This document shows positions 27,641-38,474 of a stretch of 64,000 nucleotides of DNA, in pieces (within the stretch, counting starts at the first letter, position 1; every line of letters starts with the position of its first letter). The stretch lies in contig JAHLJT010009436.1 in NCBI GenBank assembly GCA_031308135.1, positions 221,045,286 through 221,109,285 of the forward strand, read 5' to 3'. Source of the DNA: Acheta domesticus. Taxonomy: Eukaryota > Arthropoda > Insecta > Orthoptera > Gryllidae. The translations under genes were made by a program, and so were the position numbers. The notes below the pieces were generated by a model that worked only from the letters and a program-made list of their open reading frames with translations, searched no databases and was not told the origin of the DNA.

Positions 27641-28157
27641 CATTGAGATGTGAATAACTCGTTCCCTAATTACAAAGAACGCTTGTCACAGAACTGATGT
27701 TGAAAATGCTGAAAATAAAGCACACATCAGATAAGGGGAACAGGTATATAATGTGGAAACGGGAAGGAAATGACTGAAGTAATGGTAATTTGACGTCATC
27801 AATTGCACGTACGTTTGCCGTTTCTCGAGAGTGAAAATAGATACTAAAGCGAGCAAGGATTTAATCTCCAGCGTCCCTAGTAATTCGCAAAATGCTAGTA
27901 TGCCCGAAACAAAAGCCCCTGGTTGAAGCACTTCGTAAGACCAAGATAATACACATTTATCAAGAGGGAAAACTCAGCAGAGCTTCACAAATCAGAATTA
28001 AAAATCGACGCACGTCCATAAATCTGGCTGCGTGCGGAAGATCAATGGGCGCCGCAGCTGCGCAAGCTGATCACGGCTCTTCCGGCCGGCGATGGGGCGG
28101 GCGCATGCGCGTGCACGCAGGCTCTACGCGACGCGATCCGACTCTGATTAGGAGGCG

Positions 28158-28330
28158 GTGGAAATGGAGGTGGTCGTCATAGTAAAGGAGGGTTGCTGTG
28201 ATGCTGTTGTGGAAATGAGAATGATGGAAGTGGTGGTGACGGAAGAGGTGATGCTAATTATTATTATGGTGATGGTGGTGGTGGTGGTGGTGATGGCGGA
28301 GGTCGTAGTTATCGGAGCAGTGTTTGCGAT
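28158..28330. repeat. (GGTGAT/GGTGGT) low-complexity tract
   Basis: Degenerate gatgatgg/ggtggt triplet-type repeats. ORFs here (EMEVVV, TTTSAITT) are artefacts. Confidence 0.85.
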
Positions 28331-28599
28331 GGCGATGGCGGATGGGGTGGTGAGTGATGGAAATGGTTGCTGGAATTCGAACGAGGAGGAGTGAAGGTGA
28401 ATGCGATAACGCAGTGAGGGGAAAGATGGAGACGTAGGCCAGGTGGGGCGAAGAGAGATTAGGTTATGGGGCGTCACACTGGGTTGCAGAGTCTGCGGTG
28501 AAGGATATGGTTGATCATCCCAGGCGCTGGGGCAGGGCGGGCCGGGGTAAGGCAGAACAGGTTAGGCCGTGGCAGGACTAGGAAGTGAGGAGCGGAACC

Positions 28600-28935
28600 T
28601 GAAATAGAGAGAGGAAGAGAGACGGAGGGATAGGTAGGAAGGGAGAGGGAAGGAGAGATAGGGAGGGAAGGAGAGATAGGGAGGGAAGGAGAGGGAGGGA
28701 AGGAGGGAGGGAAGGAGAGGGAGGGAAGGAGAGGGAGGGAAGGAGAGGGAGGGAGAGGGAGGGAGAGAGGGAGGGAGAGGGAGGGAGAGAGGGAGGGAGA
28801 GGGAGGGAGGGAGAAGGAGGGGAGAGGGAGGGAGAGAGAGGGAGGGGGAGAGGGAGAGAGAGGGAGGGGGAGAGAGGGAGGGAGAGAGGGAGGGAAAGAG
28901 GGAGGGGAGAGAGGGAGGGGGAGAGAGGGAGGAGG
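28600..28935. repeat. (GGGAGGGAGA)n homopurine array
   Basis: About 330 bp of near-pure purine on the plus strand: gggagggaaggagag units, then gggagggagagag units. The 200-residue Pro/Ser/Leu frames on the minus strand are artefacts. Confidence 0.96.
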
Positions 28936-30005
28936 GGATTGAGGAGTGTTATGGTGAGAAAATGGACGAAGAGGGTGAGGAATGGCGGGCAATCTGCATG
29001 GAAATTGACACGCGAGCCCATTACGCGGTGGAGGGCAATAATTCTTGACGCGCCGCCCGCGGACTCCGCAACGGAGGGGATTGGGGTTGCGGCATCGAGA
29101 AGGGCCATGTGGGATGCGAGAATCCGGAAGGGCCACATTGCCGATGGCATCGGGTTACGTTACGGTTAACTCCTCCTCCCCCGAAGAGGGGACGGAAGCA
29201 CTCAGATACCGAACCCAATCGGTCGCCAGATCGTATCTGCAAGATGCGTACGTGAACATTTTGGTATTTGTGATTTAGTTGAAACCCGACATTTCTTACA
29301 CTTCACAAGCAAACAGTTTCATTTTCATCTTCTCAATTACAACAAGTTTCACATCTCGCACGAATATTAACTGAATAATACACGATTACGTTTCCTGTTG
29401 GATAGGACTTGAAGTATTTTCGAACATACCTAAAAACTTTCAACCATGCCAGGTTTGTTGTTTGTTAAAGGGACAATAGTTTCTTTTTGTTTTGAAGCAT
29501 ATCCAAGAAAAAATGCATTTTTTTCTCGATTTGTAGTATCTCTCCAAAATGAAGGTTCCAAATTTAAATCTTTATACCCTGTCAAAGGGTATGAAGTATT
29601 AAATTAAATATACAGTAAAAACCAATTCCAAAGTCACAAAATGACTATTATTTGACTATTGACGGAAGAGAGAACCGTTAATAACCACTGTTCTTAGAGG
29701 AAGATCGTGGGAACATACTTATTTTGTTGTTTTGATAAAACGCATAAATTTGAAGATATGGGCGAAAAAATAAAAACAGGGCGAAAATTTTAGTTTTTTG
29801 TGCAATTTTCTCTGTGAAGCCGAACGTTTTTGATGTGGCAAACATCAAATTCGAATTTCGCACCCTCAAAAACATAGAACCGCTGAAAAAAACTTCCGGA
29901 ATTTTTTTCTGGGTCAGATACCTTTCGACTGGACTCCAAGAAGACAAGAGAAATAAGAATGTGTGTGTGAGCGAGTGAGAGAGAAAGTGAGAGAAAGACT
30001 TTTTT

Positions 30006-30110
30006 TTAAATTCTGGCCCTCAAGAAAATGTGCGCAGATAAATTTCTTTCCCCACACGTCATATACAGTTTTTACTGTTTTTTTGACAAATAAATAAATA
30101 AAAATAAAGA
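30006..30110 (+). repeat. AAAT-tailed dispersed repeat
   Basis: aattctggccctcaagaaaa tgtgcgcagataaatttctt ... gtttttttgac, then (aaataa)n. Nearly identical to the reverse complement of 48662-48782. Confidence 0.88.
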
Positions 30111-30260
30111 GAGAGAGGAGGGAAGGGGTGAGAACAGGGGGAGAGGGGAAGGAGGGAGAGAGAGATTCTCGAACGATCAGGTAGAACATATGTCGTTTTA
30201 GTAACTACCTTCTCATACTCGACAACTGGCACGTAAAGTTGCGCATTATATAGTCATCGT

Positions 30261-31139
30261 TAGAGACCGGATTTTTATGTAATTACATATTTTTTGTCTT
30301 CCTACTTACCGTTCTGAAAATTGTTATCTTGACGAACATCGCCCTCCTAACACTATATCCAATTTTTTCGTTACACATTTTCACATATTTAGTACTACAA
30401 TACATATTTTGCTGTTTTCGCAAAACATTAAAAGTATTATTAATATTAATGTTAAAAGTATTATTAATGTTAACGGTTGGTTTTGCAGGGTCTCTAGAGA
30501 AAGCTATTGTATTGTTCCATCCTTTGACGTAGTAGTAGTTGGAATTTATTTTATTGTGTTATATTGTAAATGGTTTTTGTTAATTGTAAATGTAGATGTA
30601 TTGTAAAGCTATAGACGTATGGTTACCACCTGGCAATCAGCCAATTGTATTCTAATAAATATTATTATTATTATTATTATTATTATTTTGTTAATCTATT
30701 AATTTTCTTATATATTTTTGTATGAAAAGAAGCATTTTCAAAAAAATTACAATTCTCAACATTTTTGGTGAAATCTAGGTGCCCAAAGTATCATTGGCAC
30801 TGGATTTTGTGACCTGTAATCTTACTTTTCGAGAAAAATTTGCCAAGTCCTGGATTACAATAGCGGAAGCTTTTACTACTGACGAGAAAGTTGTATGATG
30901 CAAAGTGTGCATTAACGTGAGCTCTCCAATGTTTTAAAAAAAATTGTATTAATTTTAAAATTTATTTTAGGACATTTTTTCTTAACGTAATTTCGTTCTA
31001 TGTAATTATTTTTAATTAAAGAATTTTAATATTACATATTATATCCGATTTTACACATTTATTACATATTCTTACTGTTTTCATTACATATTTATGTATA
31101 TATTTTGACCTTTAATACTACATATTTTTCCGGACTCGA
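30261..31139. mobile_element. hAT-type element, non-autonomous
   Basis: Left tagagaccggatttttatgt (30261) and right tacatatttttccggactcga (31139) form imperfect TIRs. Flanks gtcatcgt (30253-30260) and gccatcgt (31140-31147) are an 8-bp TSD with one mismatch. The interior contains cagccaattgtattctaata aatattattatt at 30636-30688, a LINE/SINE-like tail with (ATT)n. No transposase. Confidence 0.6.
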
Positions 31140-31153
31140 GCCATCGTCATCAC

Positions 31154-33031
31154 TAGGGCCCGGATAATTATGTACTAAAAATTGGGAAAATATGTACATA
31201 TATATGTATTATAATATACAGAAATATGTACTCAAAAGTATGAAATATGTATCATTATATAAATTATTTTTTATTAAAATACCATTATCTTAGTATATAT
31301 TGTTCTGTGTACTTAAGATAAAGACCAGAATTAAACATTATAGTTCTCATAATCCTACTATTTACAACGATCTCTTTATCAATATGAAACATATATCGTC
31401 TCCGATATTATTTCAGTAGTATACCTTCCCTTTGCGGCTCTACCACGCAACCAATCTTTACAAATGAGGTCTCTAAAGAAAGCGAGTTTCAAAGAGACGT
31501 GACGAATTGCATTTTGACTTTAAAAATATGAAGTATTTCTTTAAAACACGCATCTAAATATGCATGTCAAATACACTTTCTAGTCTTCTCCGTGTTTTCT
31601 GGATCCAGTGTGACGTAACTGTCCCCTCATAGCATTGCACTAATAGCACAAATTGTTTCGAATCCTGGGTTTTTCTCCAGAACGGAAGACCTCTTTTTCT
31701 TCACTCGATCCCCCTATTGACCCTCGAATGATAAATGAACAGTTTTTAAAGAAGCGTCTGCTGATTGAGTAATTTCAAAGCTACCAGAAAGTTCCAGGGA
31801 AGATGTTTACAAAAATGTAATTGTAGTGCTTACTGAAAAAGAGGGGAATATAGTTGTGTTCAGCTTTTGAATATCAAACAATTGCTTCAATGTGCCTACA
31901 GATGCTGCAAGCTTCAGAATCAAATTGATGTATAACTTGTATTTCAAAATCAAAATGTTGAGTATTGTAGCTCATAGCGTCAATTCATGTGCCCCATCTC
32001 GTTAATCCTTTTTTGTATTGGAAATTAATGCGTCAACTTTATCAAATTGAGATCTAATCAGTTCTGCAAACGGAACGCATGCACAAGATAGGTTAGAAGT
32101 AGTAATTTTAGAAAAATACCCGCAGGGCTTCTGCTGCCTTGCACATGTACGGCGCTGCACTAGTACCAGAAGGAAGACATGTTTAACTTCATTAGGCCAC
32201 AAAAATTCCGTTGTATCGTTGAAACGTTCTGTAATAGTTTGATGGTTATATTAGGTAACACTTGTCAAGTTAACAAAATAAGACTTACACTTTTAAACGT
32301 TCATTAGACCTATCACAACCTTGCCAATATGATTTCCTTGTACATCAGTTCCACGACGAGATTTTACTTCAGATTTTCGGTCGAAAGACATAATTTACGA
32401 ACAATGGTAGAGGGACGCATGTAAAAATCAGAGAAAGAAAAATGTCAACAGCCCTTCTTGAGCTGGTGCGTGTAGTTTCTGGTGAAGGGTATCAAGGTCA
32501 AAGGAGACCTCTAAAATATGCGAAGTGGGTGCGCGATATCGCCTGCTAGATATCGTTTTCACAAATCAAACTTCCTTTCTGTTCTCCGCGATACTCGCGC
32601 TGAAAACTAACAGAACAGAAGCTATGGAGTGCATCGTCGCCATCCCCTTTTACTTCCAATACCGTTGGCATTTATGGATTCACTCATTTCAGCGCGTAAT
32701 GCTAGCTTCATTTTAGAGAGGAGGCTACAGAAAAAATGTTTGACAATGCTGAATTGTTTGTTTGGATGACTCTTTATCAAAAACAGATCGGAAAAATAAA
32801 GAAATAAATTTTTTTAATGTAGGATAATGGAAAAATTCAGTAATATGTAAAAATATGTTCATTTGTGTAAAATATGTAAATATATGTAATTTCGGGCAAA
32901 ATATGTAAATATATGTACTAAAAACTCAACGTTTTTGGTCACTAACCGATGTGAAACGTGAATATATCGTTGGTTGGACTTGCTGGAGTTACCTTAGGAA
33001 AATATGTAATTACATAATTATCCGGGCCTTG
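31154..33031 (-). mobile_element. hAT element with degraded transposase
   Basis: TIRs tagggcccggataattatg (31154) and cataattatccgggccttg (33031) are bounded by a perfect 8-bp TSD gtcatcac (31146-31153 and 33032-33039). Subterminal sequences are rich in aaatatgta. On the minus strand near 32164-32000, transposase fragments are readable in two frames: TSAAPYMCKAAEALRVFF, then AELIRSQFDKVDALISNTKK. These fit the AAPYM..A / RS.FP.VD.LIS.TKK stretch of an insect hAT-like protein family. Stops and frame changes show it is dead. Confidence 0.85.
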
Positions 33032-33039
33032 GTCATCAC

Positions 33040-34655
33040 CGTCATATTGCGCATTATTATTATTACCTTTCCTTTGGGAGAACCGCTGGCTGGCTGGCTG
33101 AGGGTGCCCGCGTGCAGCCTCTAGAGCCCGTGCCCCGACGCGGCCGTGCGCGCCTCATCGATCCCTGCCCCGCCCCCGCAGGCAGCGCCGCCGGCGCCGC
33201 CAGCCTCACGATCGAGAGTGTTCAATTGAATGGAACCGAAATTGCCTTCGTTTCGAGTGGCGAGGCTGCGCCCATCAAGCCCGCTCTTCCACTAATCACT
33301 TCATTTCAGATTCCCGGCCCGGCAGAGAGGAGCGATTACCGATTTTACCCACAGAACTACACTATTTTCTTTAGGGTCTCGTACGGAGCCAACAACGTAC
33401 TGCCTAACAGCGCAAACCGCGAAACCATACTACTCCCTGTAAGGACTTGTAACACTTCTGCGATACGGAGCCAATAACTTAATGTCTGAGAGCAAAATCC
33501 ACGTAGCGAATAGCACAGAAAGTTCATTAACGAATTTTAGTTTTAGGGGTTCATCAAACCTGAATTTCACCTAGGCGTAATAATGGAACTTGGGCAACAA
33601 ACCGCTGCAAAATATCGGGCAACTTTCATCAATACGGTCGACCTCTGTTGGGTAAGAGTATTCCACTAAATAGATAAAGCAGTCCTGCATCTTCTGCAAC
33701 CTCCGCAACACAAGAAATAAGCAATAGCACAAGTAGTGCATTTACTCACATATACTTTAACGTGTAATTAGTAGTGACATGTACAGAACTAATTTTTTGT
33801 AGGCTGAATAGTAAGGTGGTTTGAAACATCCTGGCACACAACTAATCTGTGTAAAATTACCTGCATTAATCAGCATACATTCTATAAAAGAAAATTACCA
33901 GCTAAATGGAAAAACATAAGAAAATATTACACGATTCACATTCCTTTGTCCTTTTAGTTTCCTTTCTTCCTTTTCCGGTTTTTGTCCGACTCTTTATTCC
34001 GTTGTCATCTGTTTGTGCTGAAGGGACCCTTGCGGAACCCCCTGGGGCTACAATTATTCAGCTGAATCGCACTGCACTGTCTGAAGCGTTCTCTTTACCC
34101 CCTGAACAGCATGCTGAAATAGGCCTCGGGCCGTTGAGATCTTTGTACTAACTTATAATTTCTGAGATAGTCAGAGGACCCATTCTAGTGAACCGAAAAT
34201 TAATATTATTCGCATTAATCAAACGTTCACTGCGGACTATCGTATTGGCATTCCACATGAGCGAGATAGAAGACCAGTATTCTGTTACAAAGTCAGTACA
34301 ATTAAATTCCAGAAAACCAAATATTCTGTATACACAGTTCAAACAACAGGACAAAGGATTCTTTTCTTCGAACTCTATCAAACATTGAAAAGTTATGAGA
34401 CATTTTAGCGTTAAAAATCAAAGAAGATTAAAAAAAAACGTGACAGAGACGAAAGGAATATCAGAATTCAGTCGGTATGCGCAGTATGAGAAAGATGGAA
34501 TAACAGAATCAAATATCTGCATTCTTCAGTCGAAATCAAAAATTGTCACTGTTAGGGATTTTCCCCGAGTTCCCAGGTATCTAACAAAACCGACGGACAT
34601 CTCTCACAAGGCCGGAAGCAGCACAGCTTTCTTTCAATTTCTGCGCGCATGGGAA
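33040..34655. other. Spacer with GC-rich start, no gene recognised
   Basis: 33085-33330 is GC-rich (gcgccgccggcgccgccagc); the rest is AT-rich. A 121-residue frame at 33112-33477 has no recognisable motif. Confidence 0.4.
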
Positions 34656-35066
34656 ATTGGACAGTGTTATGCATCAACCGGCTATGCGACATCATACAAG
34701 TTTTGACATCATCGTGTTCGAAGGTTTTATTACATTTTCCGCTCTAAAAACTGTAATTTAATTATTTCATTCATTGAAGCGCACAACTACACAAACATGA
34801 GTGGAATATCTGGCGCTTACCTGCATAATGTGAAATTAAGAACAACAGATTTGAAGATCTAGGTTTATAGCCGAATATCGCGAAACATAAAATCCCTGAT
34901 GTGACTGATGGCGTATACATTTTTCATTAATTATAAGGCTATTCTTACAGATTTGGCGTCAAAAGTTTGCGTACACTTAGAATATGGTCCAATGCAACTA
35001 AAGGCGTCCATATCTATTTTTTTTCAAAAATGGCGCTTAGCCGGTTGATGCATAACACCGTCCAAT
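34656..35066. mobile_element. MITE, ~411 bp, 33-36-bp terminal inverted repeats
   Basis: Left attggacagtgttatgcatc aaccggctatgcg (34656-34688); right tggcgcttagccggttgatg cataacaccgtccaat (35031-35066). The arms match at about 27 of 28 outer positions. No coding capacity. The flanks do not give a convincing TSD. Confidence 0.82.
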
Positions 35067-35069
35067 TAA

Positions 35070-36658
35070 TAATAAACATTAAAACTATGGTGTCGAGGTT
35101 AAAGTACACAAATTCCCTGAATTAAAAAAAAAATAGACCAGAACATTTTTTCTTGTGCTCTTTATTTCAGTGAATTTTAAACACAGCAAAAATCTTGTTA
35201 AGAATCTCACATTTTGCAATGATCCAAAGTCGGAACAGTCTTCTCATTTCTACAGAATTTTTAACCAACCGAAAAATGCACCAATCGCGACCAGTACCGA
35301 ACCCAGCATTCACTGAGTTAGCACAGTACCCTTAGGCCACCGACGTCAGAACTCTCTCTCTTGAAACTGCTGAACCGCGAGGGCACCGCACCGCTTTTAT
35401 CGAGTCTCTTTTAGCATTTTAATTAAAAACTCATTCGCAGAACCGCGCTTTGTGAGATTTAAATCGAGAAAGCTGCGTTACACCCAGATCAGCGTTGTTT
35501 TCAAACAGTAATTCTACTGTTTGGGGCAATGGCGCGAAAGTCTTGTTCCATTCAAATGTACTTCGTGTTGCGAACTCATCACGTATAATCCTCCGGTTAA
35601 TCGTTCTCTCATTGTCCGCCAGCTTTTCAGCCCACAGCGAATTCTGAGGCGGGCCACGGGCCCGTCAGACACGCACCTCCCCGGGAAAATGCGATGAGGG
35701 CTCTGAAACACTCGTTTATCAAATTGACAGGTGTCATATGTATTTGTAAACGCATGTCTCACAAAGAAATTAATAGATAACCGTCAACTGTTATAGTTAC
35801 GATTAATGAATTCAAAGAACTAGGAGGAATGTCTCAGCGAAGGGACTTTTCAAATATTTTTTTCCGAGTCCACCTATAAACACTAAGGCAACTGACATTT
35901 GTAGTATTTTGAGGAGAGTTTTCTATATTCTATTTACGTCAACATTTATAATCATTTGAAAATGTAACTCTATTTTGTAATACTCCCTCGAAACCAATAA
36001 CGATAATTATGCTAAAACTCAAATTACCATATAATTATTAGTCAATGTCTATTCGCTGCAACAATTATTATATAATTGGTATGAAGTAAAAGTACACAGT
36101 ATATATTAGCCTATACAGCTTTTCACTTTCGGACACACCAATGTCAGGTTTATTACGGTGATGGAAGCTAAGTGAAAACAATGTATTCGGTTGGTGTAAT
36201 TACGACCTTTCCATCCGAAAATTTCCCTCTGCCTTCAGTCACCACCTGTCATCCCCCGGCCCCTAACCAACAAGTCATGCACCGAAACTGTGCTACTGAC
36301 GTTTCCTCGAACACAAGGTGAACTGCACGTGAGAGTTGGGCTTCCAACAGAGCAGTTGGCCTAATTACCCTTCATTAGGGAGCATTTGAAGGAACGTACT
36401 GGAGCCCCTCTAGGGCGACGCCTGCTGATAAACAACGAGCGTTGTTTGTGACAATCGGGGAACGCAAACAGCCGAAATATGGGAACACGGTATATGACAG
36501 TCGCGACAAAACGAAATAGAAGCTTCTCTGTTCGTTTGTCACGAAATGCATATCACACGATGTCGGAAAATATAAGACACTGTGATGATCTTAGAGTCGG
36601 TTTCCCCTGAGACAAAGCACCAAGCATGTTGACTCGAGTATGTTTCACCAAACAATAC
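35070..36658. other. Spacer with conserved-looking GC-enriched patches
   Basis: No gene recognised. 35725-35736 reads tgacaggtgtca, a near-palindromic TALE-homeodomain (MEIS/TGIF/PKNOX) type site. 36360-36520 is GC-enriched (cctctagggcgacgcctgct). Confidence 0.35.
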
Positions 36659-36662
36659 CACT

Positions 36663-38470
36663 GGGTCATTCCATGCAAAAAAGTAGGAAATCTGACACTA
36701 CATCTCAGAATTTAAAAATATTTTGCCACCTTACTTATTATGATACCTGCATGAACCAGGTACAATATTTTTGTCTCATCATCCATTGTTTAGCAACAAT
36801 GGGCACTTGAAATATTAGGTTAGCAGTCTGTAGACATTCCGTTATGATTTTTTTCCGATGATATGCAAACAAGAAAAAAATATGAAAGTGACACCATTTG
36901 TAGAAGAAATGTAAAGGATAATTTTACGCTAAAGATATTTTTTTTACCGTGAGTCTTTAACAATTAGGAAGTAAACAAATTCTAAAAAATGCAATAAATG
37001 GAAATATAATATTTTTAAATTCTTGAATTTTGGAAGGAAAATTGCTGAAACTACTTTCAAGCTACTCTGTAAATTTCATCATGGAATCTTGAATGGTCGG
37101 ACTTATGAATAAAAGTATCTTACTGGCGCTCCATTAACGAACTCGTCTCAGCTGCTAGAGCCGCCGCGCCACAGCGCTCCTCATCAGCGCTCGGCGTTAC
37201 AGATTTCCTCCGCCGCGCGATGGTGGATTTCGCAAAACTACTTCTCTAGGTGTTAATTTTGCCGTAGGAGCTACATGAAGAGATACGCCAAATTCGACCA
37301 TTATTTTTTGTTCACTCCAATTTTTTGGTAAACACGTTAAAATCATGTATTTCTCATTAGCTGTTTTCACGTCTGAAAATTTTTCTTTGAATTGTGTCAA
37401 CATTTCTTCTCCATCATTGCTTTCTGTACTCACATGAAATAATTCAGAAACTGCTTTATTTACGGCACTCTCCTTGCGTACGATTTCTCTCGGGTTTGTT
37501 TTCGCAATGACAATGGTGATTGATCCAGAGGATACAAAATGTTTACATTACTGATAGTGGCTTCCTCTGCAACTCCTGGGGCTACGTACTCCTCTTCACT
37601 TGACGTTTTCACTTCACAGTTTCAGTTGAGTCACTAAGATCTGCATTGGGCATTTTGGATATTTTGTGACGACACAGATCGCATACCACCTACCACTAAA
37701 TTCGATATTTTCTTCCGCATCGCCTCTGTAATCTTTCTCTTACCCACCCGACTTTAGTGCTTCTCGAGTCCGAATGGATTGCAGCGCCAAAGCCTGTTAA
37801 ACGTATTCACAATCTTTGGCATTTTCTATCACGATGTTTCACTGAACTGTAACACGCGAAAACTAAGCCTGTAAACTAGTGTCAGGATCCCTTCGAAGGC
37901 ATCGATGGATATCCCTAGGGAATGAACTTGGCGGTGCCTGCCTACGACCTTGCGTCACCCCTCGCTGGGCAAAGGCACGCGACTTTCAACCTTAAGAGCA
38001 AAATACGCGTATACTTTTTATTTAATAACTTACGCATTTTTTAAGATTCCATCGCGACATTGTGCAGAATGGTTATTTATTGGCTCTTCCTGCAGTGTGT
38101 AAAATATGAAAGAAAAGAAAATATTAATTTTGAAGAAAAATGTATTTGTTTAATTTATTAGCATTTTTATTATAAACAAATGTCTCAATCCTTAATATAT
38201 TATCAACTGCTTAAAATATGATCATTTATCTTCAAAACAGTATGCCCGTTTTTAAAGTTTTATTCATTTTATGAACGTCAGAATTATTATCATTATTGAG
38301 TACATTGTGTCATCGTCCATGTTTAACCCGTAATTGTTGCTAAACTGCTGAAGATATTAATTCCATAAATTGTCTTTTAACTGTTCATCATTAGTAGATT
38401 AATGTAATAAAATATGAAAAAAATCTGAGACTCACTGTCAGAAAACCTGAAATTTTGCATGGAATGACCC
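36663..38470 (-). mobile_element. TIR element with 4-bp TSD carrying a degraded coding segment
   Basis: Left gggtcattccatgcaaaa (36663) and right ttttgcatggaatgaccc (38470) are perfect inverted repeats of 18 bp. Similarity continues inward ~35 bp more (tctgaca...tctcag). The 4-bp direct repeat cact lies at 36659-36662 and 38471-38474. The interior holds minus-strand remnants of a protein family found scattered in insect genomes. No standard superfamily could be assigned. Confidence 0.78.
37197..37840 (-). pseudogene. Degraded coding segment inside the gggtcattcc element
   Basis: The minus strand from about 37835 reads PKIVNTFNRLWRCNPFGLEK H, then a stop. After frame changes come VGKRKITEAMRKKISNL and, in the open frame 37433-37197, EEMLTQFKEKFSDVKTANEK YMILTCLPKNWSEQKIMVEF GVS. 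The order (short N-terminal motif, TEAM.KK, then LK.KF....KY.ILT.LPK.WS..KI..EFGVS) resembles, from memory, an uncharacterised repeat-borne insect/cnidarian protein family. Function is unknown; it may be the element's own transposase-associated protein. Confidence 0.55.
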
Positions 38471-38474
38471 CACT

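Noticed and set aside
28474..29150. 220-residue Pro/Ser-rich ORF on the minus strand
   Set aside because: Derived from the purine array at 28600-28935.
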